Assembly: GCA_947494695.1 (NCBI GenBank)
Contig: CANLWB010000011.1
Location: forward strand, 160,029-224,028
Length of the DNA: 64,000 nucleotides
Source of the DNA: an uncultured Flavobacteriaceae bacterium
GTDB lineage: Bacteria > Bacteroidota > Bacteroidia > Flavobacteriales > Flavobacteriaceae
Direction: 5' to 3'
Notes under the pieces: generated by a model
What the model saw: the letters and a program-made list of their open reading frames with translations, nothing else
What the model was told of the DNA's origin: nothing
Databases searched by the model: none
Program-made: the position numbers and the translations under genes
Shown: positions 1 through 9,583 of the stretch, in pieces
How positions within the stretch are numbered: position 1 is the first letter of the stretch
How the letters are laid out: the number at the start of each line of letters is the position of its first letter

Positions 1-2
1 CG

Positions 3-920
3 TTATCTGGCGCTTTAGAGTATTATAATAAAGAGTCGGTAGACTTAATAATGGACAGGCCCAAACCGCGTTCATTGGGGATTAATAAAGTAGTTACTAA
101 CATAGGGTCGATTAAAAACTTTGGTTGGGAAGCTTCTTTAAGGTCTTTAAATTTCAATACAGATGATTTTACATGGACCACAGGAATAAACTTTGCTCTA
201 AATAAGAATGAATGGACCAAACTCCCACAAGATGAAATTTTAGATGGTTCTAAACGCTATGTCGTGGGAAGTTCTATTTTTGATTTTTTCATTAGGGAGT
301 GGGCTGGTGTAGATCCAACAGATGGTCGCGGTATGTGGTATATGGATGTGTTAGATGCCAACGGTAATGTTACAGATAAAGTCACAACAAAAGATTATGA
401 TCAAGCGACGCGATATGACCAGGGAAAATCGTCGTTACCAGATATTGAAGGAGGATTCACATCTTTTGTTAGATATAAACAATTTGATTTAAATGTATTG
501 TTCAATTTTAGTTTTGGAGCACATTTATTAGATACCGATTATTCCGGATTGATTAATCCTTTTGAAAGCCCTGGAGGAAGCGCACACCCCGATAACTTTA
601 ACGCTTGGCAAAACCCCGGAGATGCTAGTGATTTTCCATTATTATTGGCCAGTAATAATGACCATGCATCGCGGTCTACAAGATTCTTATTTGGGAATGA
701 TTATATCAGGCTGAAAAGTTTGACCCTTGGGTACAATCTTCCTGAACGTACCATCAGTAGAATAGGGTTAAGTAAAGTGAGGCTCTTTTTACAGGCAGAC
801 AACATATTAACCTGGCAATCTCATAAAGGCATTGATCCAGAACAGGCGTTTAATGGTCTTACCAATAGAAGGTCGCCATTGTCGAAAACGATTACTTCGG
901 GAATTGTTTTAGAGTTTTAA
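3..920 (+). CDS. SusC/RagA-family TonB-dependent outer membrane receptor, C-terminal part
   Basis: The frame is open from the first bases of the window, so the gene is cut on its left side and only about 305 C-terminal residues are visible. This part has the features of the end of a SusC barrel: alternating aromatic strands, the region DYIRLKSLTLGYNLPE, a segment on an ADNILTW strand, and a final strand ending in F. Such proteins import oligosaccharides or peptides across the outer membrane with TonB energy and a SusD lid. The susD gene follows after 18 bp, which supports the call and suggests one operon. The substrate cannot be read from this fragment. Confidence 0.93.
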   Translation, partial: LSGALEYYNKESVDLIMDRPKPRSLGINKVVTNIGSIKNFGWEASLRSLNFNTDDFTWTTGINFALNKNEWTKLPQDEILDGSKRYVVGSSIFDFFIREWAGVDPTDGRGMWYMDVLDANGNVTDKVTTKDYDQATRYDQGKSSLPDIEGGFTSFVRYKQFDLNVLFNFSFGAHLLDTDYSGLINPFESPGGSAHPDNFNAWQNPGDASDFPLLLASNNDHASRSTRFLFGNDYIRLKSLTLGYNLPERTISRIGLSKVRLFLQADNILTWQSHKGIDPEQAFNGLTNRRSPLSKTITSGIVLEF

Positions 921-938
921 TCAAAAAAAAGAATCAAA

Positions 939-2414
939 ATGAAAATATATAATACATTACATATTAAGCTTCTATTGGTTTTGGTAGTGGCTTTTTTGAC
1001 CGGTTGTGCTGAAGAATTTTTGGATGAGCCTAAAAATACTGGGGGTATTTCAGAAGAAATCGTTTTTTCAGACAGAGACGCCGTTCAGGCTTTTATAACG
1101 GGTATTTATGCTAGGTATAAAGGGCAATGGGATGATGATTTAACCGATGATAATCTTGTTAATGGAAATAATTCCAATGCAGATACTGGTGGCTTATACG
1201 CGATGTACTTTGCAAGAACGGTAAAAGGGAATGATTTAATACAGGCACCTTCCTGGTTTTTGTTTGATTATGCCCATGAAAACAGAGGCGCGAGTTTTAG
1301 AAGAACAAGTTTTACCTGGACGTTTAACTATGAGATTATAAACTATGCCAATGTTTTAATTGAAGGTCTTGCAGAAAGTACAAGTTTGGATGATGCTACT
1401 AAAAGAGAATTTACAGCGGTGGCTAAAACGTTAAGGGCCTTTCATTATTTTCAATTGGCTTTAGAGTTTGCACCAAATTATAATAACGATAGAAGTGTAG
1501 CACGGCTTCCTATTTATACAGAAGCGACAACGGTGGATTCAGAAGGTCGCGCTCCCAGTTCGTTATCTAACGTCTATGATTTGATTTTATCAGATCTAAA
1601 TGAAGCCATTCCAGATTTAACAGAAGACAGACTTGGTAAAAGTTATATCAATAGATCGGTAGCTAATGGAATTTTAGCTCGAGTACTGCTAGTAACTCAA
1701 GATAATTGGAGTCTAGCATCCTCGGCTGCAAGGGCAGCATATGGAGGTGATGCTGCTGCTGCGGTTGTATCTTCTGCCTGGGGGACCGGCTTCGATGATT
1801 TATCCGATCAAGACTGGTTGTGGGGGCATTTTCAGGATGGTTCCAATGAAACTAATTTTTTCTGGATGGCACCATTTGTATTTATGGATCATTTAACATT
1901 ATCCTTTCAAGCAACTTACGTAAATACAAATTTTAGGGATGAGTTTGCCGATAGTGATGTTAGAAAATTGTTTTCAGATATTTATAGTTCTACGACACCA
2001 TACAGAGAGTTTGTTACTACTAAATTTGAATTTACATTTGCTTCAGATGTGCCATTAATGCGAAAGTCTGAAATGGTATTAATCGATGCCGAAGCACAGT
2101 ATAATTTAGGAAACGAACCAGAGGCCAGAAATTTACTTTTTGCATTACAAAAAGAAAGAGATGCCAATGCCACCTTATCTGTTAGTTCGGGAAATGCACT
2201 CTTAGAAGAAATTTTGTTAGAAAGACGTAAAGAACTATACGGAGAAATAGGTGTAGAGTGGTTTGATGCTAAGCGACTTAGTCGACCAATTAACAGAGAC
2301 GCCATACATAGGGTGGTGGTTGATGTTCCTGCAGATAGTGAATTATTTTATTTAAATATTCCACAATCGGAGATTGATGCTAATCCTAATATGCCGGAAA
2401 ATATAAATCAATAA
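939..2414 (+). CDS. SusD/RagB-family nutrient-binding outer membrane lipoprotein
   Basis: This 491-residue protein starts with a lipoprotein signal whose lipobox LTGC places the lipidated Cys at position 23. The mature part has the SusD/RagB layout: a helical TPR-like region around residues 80-250 (for example TLRAFHYFQLALEFAPNY) and the usual C-terminal block with LLERRKELYGEIGVEWFDAKR and FYLNIPQSEI. SusD proteins cap the SusC barrel and bind the glycan or peptide substrate. The gene follows the susC gene directly. No glycosidase or peptidase lies next to it in the window, so the substrate is unknown. Confidence 0.95.
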   Translation: MKIYNTLHIKLLLVLVVAFLTGCAEEFLDEPKNTGGISEEIVFSDRDAVQAFITGIYARYKGQWDDDLTDDNLVNGNNSNADTGGLYAMYFARTVKGNDLIQAPSWFLFDYAHENRGASFRRTSFTWTFNYEIINYANVLIEGLAESTSLDDATKREFTAVAKTLRAFHYFQLALEFAPNYNNDRSVARLPIYTEATTVDSEGRAPSSLSNVYDLILSDLNEAIPDLTEDRLGKSYINRSVANGILARVLLVTQDNWSLASSAARAAYGGDAAAAVVSSAWGTGFDDLSDQDWLWGHFQDGSNETNFFWMAPFVFMDHLTLSFQATYVNTNFRDEFADSDVRKLFSDIYSSTTPYREFVTTKFEFTFASDVPLMRKSEMVLIDAEAQYNLGNEPEARNLLFALQKERDANATLSVSSGNALLEEILLERRKELYGEIGVEWFDAKRLSRPINRDAIHRVVVDVPADSELFYLNIPQSEIDANPNMPENINQ

Positions 2415-2437
2415 TTCATACGTATTATGAACATGTT

Positions 2438-2467
2438 TTAAGCCGGAACGTTTACTTTCCGGCTTAA
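2438..2467 (+). terminator. Stem-loop after susD
   Basis: An 11-bp perfect stem (TTAAGCCGGAA at 2438-2448 pairing with 2457-2467) lies 24 bp after the susD stop codon. The T-run after it is weak. It probably ends the susCD transcript. Confidence 0.6.
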
Positions 2468-2686
2468 TTACTTTTCAGGCCTAAATTAATGTGAATTTTG
2501 TTTAAGGTTTCAAGGTGCTATTTCGAGAGTATAGAAAAAAATCTACCATACGCATAAAACAAGGTCATGTCTGATTGCGTTTTTCGGTTTTGGTCTATGT
2601 CTTTGTTAAAGTGACCAAAACAAGCTAAGCCGAGATCTTATTAAAGCCTCTCGACTGCTTATAATATCTTTTATAATTCTCTAAAA

Positions 2687-3208
2687 CTATTCTGTTTCCA
2701 AAGGTTTCTTTTTCTTAAAAACGTTGGCAAAGATTAAAATGATCATGCCAGTTGTTACAGATAAATCGGCCATGTTAAAAACACCCGTTTTAAAGACACC
2801 ACCTAAATCTATAAAGAGAAAATCGGTTACTTTTCCATAAACGATCCGATCATAAATATTGGCCAGACCACCCCCAATGATACTTGCAAATGCGAAAAGC
2901 GATAACCTGTCCAGGCTTTTATCGTTAAAAACGTGACGCAATACCATGCCTAGCACAACAATAGGTAAAATAAGCAATAGGATAATTTTAAGTACAGGAT
3001 TTAAATCACTTCCCATGCCTAAAAATGCACCTTCATTTTCCACATTCATCATTATAAATGCGTCACCTATTAGTGATATACGTTCTCCTGGCTGTGTAAA
3101 AGTGCGAAGGTCTACGTAAGATCGAATGAGTACTTTTGAAATTTGATCGACAGCAATGGTTAGTATAATAACTAATAAAATGAAAATGGATCGTTTAGAT
3201 AATTTCAT
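2687..3208 (-). CDS. lspA: Lipoprotein signal peptidase (signal peptidase II)
   Basis: This 173-residue inner-membrane protein has four predicted membrane helices. Both aspartates of the aspartyl protease site are present, in GGGLANIYDR (Asp120) and FNMADLS (Asp148). LspA cuts the signal peptide from prolipoproteins after lipidation, so it would serve the many lipoproteins encoded nearby. The gene begins 3 bp after the fabD stop codon on the same strand, so the two are probably cotranscribed. Length and motifs fit the family. Confidence 0.96.
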   Translation of the reverse strand: MKLSKRSIFILLVIILTIAVDQISKVLIRSYVDLRTFTQPGERISLIGDAFIMMNVENEGAFLGMGSDLNPVLKIILLLILPIVVLGMVLRHVFNDKSLDRLSLFAFASIIGGGLANIYDRIVYGKVTDFLFIDLGGVFKTGVFNMADLSVTTGMIILIFANVFKKKKPLETE

Positions 3209-3211
3209 GTA

Positions 3212-4102
3212 TTAAACCGTTTGAAAAGACGCAGATGCTGTCTCAGATTCTCTATTAATTTTCTTTACAAGACCTTGAAGTACTTTACCTGGTCCAACTT
3301 CAGTAAATGAGCTTGCACCATCAGCAATCATTTGCTGTACCGACTGCGTCCATCGCACTGGAGCCGTTAATTGAGAAATTAAGTTCGTTTTTATTGCCGT
3401 TTCATCATGAACTGCATGTGCTGTTACGTTTTGATAAATTGGACAGTTAGGTTTGTTGAATGTTGTATTTTCAATAGCTGCTGCAAGCTCTTCTCTTGCC
3501 GGCTCCATTAATGGCGAGTGAAATGCCCCCCCAACAGGTAATACTAAGGCGCGACGGGCGCCTTCCTCTTTTAGGGTTTCACATGCTGTATTTATAGCGT
3601 TAACCTCTCCAGATATTACCAGTTGTCCTGGACAATTGTAATTGGCGGCGACCACAACTCCTTCGGTTAAGCCACATACTTTTTCAACAACATCATCATC
3701 CAAACCTAAAACGGCAGCCATAGTACTGGGTTGTAATTCGCATGCTTTTTGCATGGCTAAAGCTCTTTGAGAGACTAGTTTTAAGGCGTCTTCAAAGTTT
3801 AAAGTGCCATTTGCTACCAGAGCAGAAAATTCACCAAGAGAATGTCCGGCAACCATTTCAGGTGTAAAATCATCCCCTAAAGTTTTGGCTAAAATTACCG
3901 AGTGTAAAAAGATGGCTGGTTGAGTTACTTTAGTCTCTTTAAGATCTTCTGCGCTTCCTTCGAACATGATATCTGTAATATTAAATCCAAGAATACTATC
4001 CGCTTTTTCAAAAAGTTCTTGAGCTAAAGGTGAGTTTTCATACAAATCTAAACCCATTCCCGAAAATTGAGCCCCCTGGCCCGGAAATATATATGCTTTC
4101 AT
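3212..4102 (-). CDS. fabD: Malonyl-CoA:ACP transacylase
   Basis: The 296-residue protein has the oxyanion motif GQGAQ at residues 8-12, the nucleophile in GHSLGE (Ser88) and the catalytic His195 in GGAFHSPLM. FabD moves the malonyl group from CoA to acyl carrier protein to supply fatty acid elongation. Length and motif order are normal for the bacterial enzyme. It is followed directly by lspA. The upstream 200 bp up to the next gene hold no recognisable gene. Confidence 0.96.
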   Translation of the reverse strand: MKAYIFPGQGAQFSGMGLDLYENSPLAQELFEKADSILGFNITDIMFEGSAEDLKETKVTQPAIFLHSVILAKTLGDDFTPEMVAGHSLGEFSALVANGTLNFEDALKLVSQRALAMQKACELQPSTMAAVLGLDDDVVEKVCGLTEGVVVAANYNCPGQLVISGEVNAINTACETLKEEGARRALVLPVGGAFHSPLMEPAREELAAAIENTTFNKPNCPIYQNVTAHAVHDETAIKTNLISQLTAPVRWTQSVQQMIADGASSFTEVGPGKVLQGLVKKINRESETASASFQTV

Positions 4103-4306
4103 GTGTTAGTCAATTATTGTTATAAAAATTTAGCCTACTTACTTCGTAGTAAAATGTAATATTATCAGTATTACGTGTTAGTTTGTTTTTTTAGTGCTGC
4201 AAAAGTATAAATAAAATCTGTAATGAGCCTGGCATTTAAAATCGAGAACAAAGACTGCGTATCGAAAATCATGAGTCTAGATGTTTAATTCCAAATACGA
4301 TTAATT

Positions 4307-5863
4307 CTAAAGATTAACCACAGCAGCTTCCGCACAGCGTTCCCCATCCATAGCCGCAGAAATAATACCACCGGCATAACCACCACCTTCACCACAAGGG
4401 AATAAATTGGATAGTTCGGGGTGTGCCAAATGCTCGTTTCGGGGAATACAAACTGGTGAGGATGTTCTGGACTCCACTCCAACAATATTAGCTTCAGAAG
4501 TATAGTAGCCTTTCATTTTTTTTCCGAAGGCCTGAAATCCTTGTCTAAGCCTGCTACCTATTAATTTAGGGAGTAAAGAATGAAGAGGGGCAGATTTCAA
4601 TCCGGGTTGATAAGAGGTTGGATTTAACGTATTGGATAGGCGGCCTTCAACAAAATCGGTGAGTTTTTGTGCGGGGGCTACCTGACTTCTGCCTCCTGAT
4701 GTAAAGGCCAGTCTTTCCAAGTTTTTTTGATATTCAAGGCCCTTTAAAACACCGAATGTTTCATATTTATGAAGGTCGGCATCTACATTAATTTCTACAA
4801 CAATTCCCGAATTGGCATAGAGGTTATTTCGTTTGGACGGTGACATACCATTTACAACAACTTCACCATTTGCAGTAGCCGCAGGGACTATAAAGCCTCC
4901 GGGACACATACAAAATGAATAGACGCCCCTGTTGTTAACTTGATTTACCAGGCTATAGGAAGCTGCTGGTAGCAATTCATGACGTTTACTATCGCAATGG
5001 TATTGAATTGAATCTATAATGTGCTGTGGGTGCTCTACCCGAACGCCCATAGCGAACGATTTTGCTTCTAAGGCGACCTTCTTTTTATGCAATAGGTAGA
5101 AGATATCGCGTGCTGAATGCCCTGTGGCCAAAATCACCCTGTTTACAGTCATGTCCTTATCATTCTGGAGTTGTAGGGCTTGAATCGTATTGTTCTTTAC
5201 GATAAAGTCAACAACTCGTGTTTCAAAATGAACCTCTCCACCATATTTTAAAATGGTTTCCCGAATGTTTTGAACCACTTTAGGTAATTTGTTAGTTCCT
5301 ATGTGTGGATGAGCGTCTACGAGAATTTGATCGGTTGCACCATGAAACACCAGGTTCTCAAATATACGTCTAACATCACCACGTTTTAAACTTCGTGTAT
5401 ATAGTTTGCCGTCACTATAAGTCCCTGCGCCGCCTTCACCAAAGCAATAGTTGGAATCTTCATTAACATGATGGTCTTGATTTATGGCCTTAAGGTCGCG
5501 TCGTCTGTCCTGAACGTTTTTACCACGTTCTAACACAATGGGTTTATAACCCAATTCAATACAACGCAAAGCGGCATACATCCCGGCAGGGCCGAAGCCA
5601 ATTATATGAACAGGTTTCGCTTTAGAAACGTCTTTATAGTCAAATTTATATTCAGAATGTTCAGGAACAGTTTCCCCTATATAAACAGCAACTTTATAAT
5701 TGAAAATGATTTTAGGCTTTCTTGCATCGATTGATTTTCGAAGTATTTTTATACCTGTAATAGTTCCTTTTTCAATGTCTAAAGCATTAGCCGCTTTTGT
5801 GATTAGGATATCACTGCGCTCTTCGTCTTTTAGAGAAATACGAAGCTGAATCTCTTTTACCAT
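4307..5863 (-). CDS. NAD(P)/FAD-dependent oxidoreductase (FAD-dependent dehydrogenase family)
   Basis: This is a 518-residue soluble flavoprotein. A small N-terminal domain (residues 1-80) is followed by a dinucleotide-binding site with HIIGFGPAGMYAA around residues 90-100 and an acidic residue ending the second strand (VLERG). A second FAD contact region, VILATGHSARD, lies near residue 245. A C-terminal glycine-rich block (PCGEGGGYAGGI) completes the flavin site. The pattern fits a conserved family of uncharacterised FAD-dependent dehydrogenases related to COG2509. The substrate is not known. It stands alone, with no operon partner evident. Confidence 0.85.
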   Translation of the reverse strand: MVKEIQLRISLKDEERSDILITKAANALDIEKGTITGIKILRKSIDARKPKIIFNYKVAVYIGETVPEHSEYKFDYKDVSKAKPVHIIGFGPAGMYAALRCIELGYKPIVLERGKNVQDRRRDLKAINQDHHVNEDSNYCFGEGGAGTYSDGKLYTRSLKRGDVRRIFENLVFHGATDQILVDAHPHIGTNKLPKVVQNIRETILKYGGEVHFETRVVDFIVKNNTIQALQLQNDKDMTVNRVILATGHSARDIFYLLHKKKVALEAKSFAMGVRVEHPQHIIDSIQYHCDSKRHELLPAASYSLVNQVNNRGVYSFCMCPGGFIVPAATANGEVVVNGMSPSKRNNLYANSGIVVEINVDADLHKYETFGVLKGLEYQKNLERLAFTSGGRSQVAPAQKLTDFVEGRLSNTLNPTSYQPGLKSAPLHSLLPKLIGSRLRQGFQAFGKKMKGYYTSEANIVGVESRTSSPVCIPRNEHLAHPELSNLFPCGEGGGYAGGIISAAMDGERCAEAAVVNL

Positions 5864-5941
5864 GCGGTAAAATTACTCAAATTTAAGAGAAGATTTTTTA
5901 AAAGAATCGTTTTATATAGTGCTGTTTTTAAAATAGATATT

Positions 5942-5978
5942 AAAAAAAGATCCCGTTTCATAATATGAAACAGGATTT
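5942..5978 (-). terminator. Terminator upstream of the FAD oxidoreductase, ending the beta-helix gene
   Basis: A 12-bp stem with one mismatch (5951-5962 pairing with 5964-5975) is followed, reading on the minus strand, by a run of seven T. It sits 27 bp after the stop codon of the beta-helix gene and is a good intrinsic terminator. Confidence 0.75.
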
Positions 5979-6004
5979 TTTATTCTGAAAAATCTGATAT
6001 AAAA

Positions 6005-7984
6005 TTATTCTTTTATATATTTTTCGGTAGACAGTAAATTATTTTTTGTATCGTAAATTTTTATAATATACATGGCTGCTGACATATTAGATAAATCGAT
6101 CTCTTTCTCATTTAAGAAGCTTCCTTCTTTTATTTTTTGACCAGAGAATGAAAAAACTTCGTATCGGTCTAAGTCTTTTGAGGCACTTATAAACGCCACG
6201 CCTTTACCAGGATTTGGACCTATAATTAATGAATGTTCATCGGTATCAAAATTACCATTAGAAAGGATGATTTCGTCTTGGTTAAAGCCCTCTTTTATCC
6301 AGGCATTAATATTGATGGCCGTATATTCTGGCCTCCAGTTTAAATAAGATTGATTTCTCAATTCCACATAAAAAGCATCTCTATTTGCTAAGCCAAGAAT
6401 ATCTGTTATATACATATCCAGACTCCTTTCGGGTTCAGAGTAATTAAAAGAGCTAACTATTTGAGATCCTGAATCGCTAGCGACATTCGACCAATTAGCA
6501 AAATTATAATGTGTGCCTCCGGTACTAAATAGGCTATTTGGATCGCCATTGGTGTTCTTAAATTTATTATTTGAATAAGAGATGTCGGGATTTGTTTGAG
6601 ATATTCTTGAGAAATGAGTATTGGTAGAAAGGTTTAGGTTCATTTCATTATCTTCAATTTTTATGTTGATAAGGTCGGAAGGGAAATTATACCCAGAGTT
6701 ACCACTATTAAGACCAGAACTTATGCCGTCTGAACCTTCTATATTGTAAATGATGTTTCTTTTAATTGTAACATCTTTACTATCACCGTTAAAGGAGATG
6801 CCAAACCCAAAGAAACTAGGATTATTTTGGTGTAAGATATAGTTGTTTTCAACGATTCCTCCATCCCAATTTTCAATTTCCACGCCATAGGCTAAGGATC
6901 TATTTGTTGGACGGGACATACCACCTGAAACTATGACGTTTTCATTAATTTTAATATTTTGCCATCTGTACTGGGCTATTCTGTCATTACCACCTACCGA
7001 TAAGGCGACTTCACAATCGTTGTAAAGGTTATTTGTTATAGTTATATTCTCTACTTTAGTTGTAGCGCTATTTGAGGTCCATTTAGTACCAATACTACTA
7101 GGTCTATGGAAAGAGTTTCCTGTAAACGTTGTGTTTTGACTTTCGGCAAAATACGTGTTGTGGTTATATATGGTGCCTTGACCTTGACTAGGACCACCAC
7201 TATTAGATTGTCTGTACCAACCATTATGATCGAAAATATTTTCCTCTAGAAGAAAGCTATCTAAATTCGCTGTATACAGTCCTTGCGAATGTTTGCTTAT
7301 TGAATAGTTATCAAAAATCATGTTTCTTCGCAGTTTAATATTTAGAATGGGGCCATCTCCTTGAACAACGTTACCCGTATAGAATCTAAATGTACAGCCT
7401 TCGATAAGGATATTTTCAAGACTACCAGCGCCATTAGTATAAAAGTTAAATCCAGTATTTTCTCCCTCACCATTTATATAGTCTGGATCTGAAGGGTTTC
7501 TGGTATGCGCATAAAATGATAACCCAATTATAGACAGGTTTCGAGTCGTTCCACAACAGTAGTTAATGGCATTTTCAGTTCCAGTTTTTAAAAGAGGTGA
7601 TTCCAGTGAATCTCCATAAGATGTAAAAACAATGGGACGCGTTGCCGATTGCCCAATGGAAGCTCCTCGAGCTAATGTTTCATAGAAGACATCACCTCGT
7701 TTTAATAAAATCCATATGGCATCATTAGCCGATATGTTTGCAGCCGCGGCAGCAATAGTTTGGTAAGCTTTTACGGTTCCTGAAGGGTGAATTGGATCTG
7801 CTCCTATTTCAGAAGAGCTACTCGTGTATATTTCTGCAGTGCTGTCATTTCCAGACGAGGCACTTACATAAATAAAACGATCTGCGCTTGACGGATTCAA
7901 AATAGTCCAACCTTCGCTGTTTAGCTGTGCATACGATATGACGTTTAACAGTAAAAACGAAAGCATTAAAATACTTTTTTTCAT
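6005..7984 (-). CDS. Secreted right-handed parallel beta-helix protein with T9SS sorting domain
   Basis: The 659-residue protein starts with a signal peptide that likely ends at SYAQ (residue 20). Residues about 130-450 show repeated short strands rich in Asn, Gly and Ile (for example ITNNLYND, IKINENVIV, VENNYILH), typical of pectate-lyase-like or Pbl1-type beta-helices. The last 75 residues, starting at IGPNPGKG, form a type A C-terminal sorting domain ending in TEKYIKE, which directs export by the type IX system. The protein is probably exported or attached to the cell surface. A polysaccharide-binding or lyase role is possible, but no catalytic motif was identified. Confidence 0.85.
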   Translation of the reverse strand: MKKSILMLSFLLLNVISYAQLNSEGWTILNPSSADRFIYVSASSGNDSTAEIYTSSSSEIGADPIHPSGTVKAYQTIAAAAANISANDAIWILLKRGDVFYETLARGASIGQSATRPIVFTSYGDSLESPLLKTGTENAINYCCGTTRNLSIIGLSFYAHTRNPSDPDYINGEGENTGFNFYTNGAGSLENILIEGCTFRFYTGNVVQGDGPILNIKLRRNMIFDNYSISKHSQGLYTANLDSFLLEENIFDHNGWYRQSNSGGPSQGQGTIYNHNTYFAESQNTTFTGNSFHRPSSIGTKWTSNSATTKVENITITNNLYNDCEVALSVGGNDRIAQYRWQNIKINENVIVSGGMSRPTNRSLAYGVEIENWDGGIVENNYILHQNNPSFFGFGISFNGDSKDVTIKRNIIYNIEGSDGISSGLNSGNSGYNFPSDLINIKIEDNEMNLNLSTNTHFSRISQTNPDISYSNNKFKNTNGDPNSLFSTGGTHYNFANWSNVASDSGSQIVSSFNYSEPERSLDMYITDILGLANRDAFYVELRNQSYLNWRPEYTAININAWIKEGFNQDEIILSNGNFDTDEHSLIIGPNPGKGVAFISASKDLDRYEVFSFSGQKIKEGSFLNEKEIDLSNMSAAMYIIKIYDTKNNLLSTEKYIKE

Positions 7985-8194
7985 AATACTTAGAGTTTTG
8001 GGGGTGAGCTAAGATATACGTTTTTAAGTACAAAATAGATTTCTTTTTTAAGTGCGTTTCTTTGTTAAACTAAACTAAGTTTTTATTTTTTAATTGTAAG
8101 TAATTGATTATAAATTTAATTAAAGGTATGCTTTTAATCGATTAATTATTACGTATAATCGATGATTTATTTTCAGGGAAAGCATCAAGTACAG

Positions 8195-8246
8195 GTCATT
8201 GCAATTTTTTTAATGTATCTCGATACATTAAAAAAATTGCAATGAC
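8195..8246. repeat. Perfect 25-bp palindrome with 2-nt loop
   Basis: Bases 8195-8219 are the exact reverse complement of 8222-8246, leaving only a 2-nt loop. Each arm contains a run of seven T or A. It lies 65 bp after the DinB stop codon and 211 bp upstream of the beta-helix gene, both on the minus strand. It could work as a terminator for the DinB operon. Its length and perfection are unusual for a simple terminator. Confidence 0.9.
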
Positions 8247-8310
8247 GAAAGGAAAAACAAAATTTAAGTTGAAACAGGTGACTAAAAGATTGGACTCAAT
8301 ATAGTACTGA

Positions 8311-8826
8311 TTAGGATATAAAGTAACGTTCTTCTAGGATATTCAAATGGTGTTTGGCATGTCCAATAATGGTAAACCCTATGGCAAGCGAACTAATTTT
8401 AATATGAGAACTTATGCCACTGAGATGAAGCATGTCATCATTAAAACTTTCAAATAATATAATGGTAGACTGTCTTACGAGTTTAAACTCTTTTAGCAGA
8501 TTTTCAATAGATCTGTTATTGGCGTTTGAGTTGTTTGCATAGGCATTTTCATCAAAACCTAGTAGAGCTTGTGGCTCCAATCTGGAAACACATAATGCCC
8601 GATATGCAAAAATACGCTCGGCATCAATAATGTGTTGAAGCACCTCTTTTGGTGTCCATTTGCCAGTATCATATCGATAATCTTGAAAATCGATTAGTTT
8701 TTCAGATATGTTTTCAAAAATGGTTTCGCTTTGTTTTAATTCTTCTACGAGACTAACATGGTCTTCTACCAGATTGATATATCTTTCGAAGTACTCTGGC
8801 ATAAATTTTAAGTCGGACTTTCTCAT
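8311..8826 (-). CDS. DinB-family putative metal-dependent enzyme
   Basis: The 171-residue protein has the four-helix DinB/YfiT pattern. Possible metal ligands are His65 in EVLQHIIDAE and the pair His156 and His160 in HAKHHLNILEERY. Family members include thiol transferases and uncharacterised stress proteins, and no substrate can be deduced here. The start codon overlaps the stop of the PNPOx-like gene by 4 bp, so the two are translated from one message with the PNPOx-like gene first. Confidence 0.85.
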   Translation of the reverse strand: MRKSDLKFMPEYFERYINLVEDHVSLVEELKQSETIFENISEKLIDFQDYRYDTGKWTPKEVLQHIIDAERIFAYRALCVSRLEPQALLGFDENAYANNSNANNRSIENLLKEFKLVRQSTIILFESFNDDMLHLSGISSHIKISSLAIGFTIIGHAKHHLNILEERYFIS

Positions 8827-9485
8827 GCTTTGTGTTTTTTATAGTAATTTATAACGTGTTTTGGAACGTTTACCCGTTTTGGCAATGATTCATCGCTAAC
8901 AGGACGTTCGGCTATTTGTTTTATTGGTACAACTCCAGCCCAAATGGGGAGCTCCATATCGCTGGCTTCGTCAAGAACTCCTACATCTCTAATCTTGGCA
9001 GAAGCCGTTTGTATTTCCATCTCGACAACTAATGTAGCATTAAATTCTTTAAGACTCATCGGTCTTAAGGCTTCCCACCTATCTGGAATCATATAGTCAA
9101 CAACACATTTTAATGCGGTTTCTTTTAGTATGGGGTCAACCACTTTAGTAACATTTGTAAATAATGTAGCCGATCTGTAATTTACAGAGTGATGAAACCC
9201 TGAACGTGCTAAGATAAGCCCATCTAGATGCATAACAGTCATACTGGCTTCTCCGGCTTCCAAAAGTGCTAATAACATTCTGTTTTTAAGAGAACCATGA
9301 AGGTAAATCTTATTATCTAGTCTCCCATAAGCCATAGGTATGCTCATAGCTTTACCATGGTAGTTGTAGCTCACATAGCCTATAAATCCGGCATCTAGAA
9401 TTTGATTTATTTGTTCGACATTGTAAGTGGCTCTTTTGGAACCTCTTTTTACCTGATTTAATGCTGATATTTTATAAGTCGACAT
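8823..9485 (-). CDS. Pyridoxamine 5'-phosphate oxidase-related flavin-binding protein
   Basis: This 220-residue protein has a split-barrel FMN-binding fold of the PNPOx-like type. Characteristic features are the N-terminal LDAGFIGYVSYNYHGKAMSIPMAYG block and the KIYLHGSLKNRMLLAL segment. The family contains small flavoproteins and heme-binding proteins, most without a defined substrate. The gene is divergent from a MocR-type regulator 98 bp away. That arrangement is common for vitamin B6-related regulons, so regulation by the neighbour is likely. DinB is encoded immediately downstream. Confidence 0.85.
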   Translation of the reverse strand: MSTYKISALNQVKRGSKRATYNVEQINQILDAGFIGYVSYNYHGKAMSIPMAYGRLDNKIYLHGSLKNRMLLALLEAGEASMTVMHLDGLILARSGFHHSVNYRSATLFTNVTKVVDPILKETALKCVVDYMIPDRWEALRPMSLKEFNATLVVEMEIQTASAKIRDVGVLDEASDMELPIWAGVVPIKQIAERPVSDESLPKRVNVPKHVINYYKKHKA

Positions 9486-9540
9486 AACTGTTCGATTTGA
9501 ATGATGTTTGTTAATTAAGACAAAATTAGTAGATTTATGG

Positions 9541-9583
9541 ATTGTTCAATTCGTCCAGAAATCATTTTTTAAATAGTCCAGAT
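9541..9583 (+). promoter_or_regulatory. Candidate MocR operator: direct repeat GTCCAGA
   Basis: GTCCAGA occurs at 9553-9559 and again at 9576-9582, 23 bp apart, about two helical turns. The repeats lie in the intergenic space between the regulator and the PNPOx gene it probably controls. MocR regulators often bind spaced direct repeats. This is an inference from position and repetition only. Confidence 0.3.
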
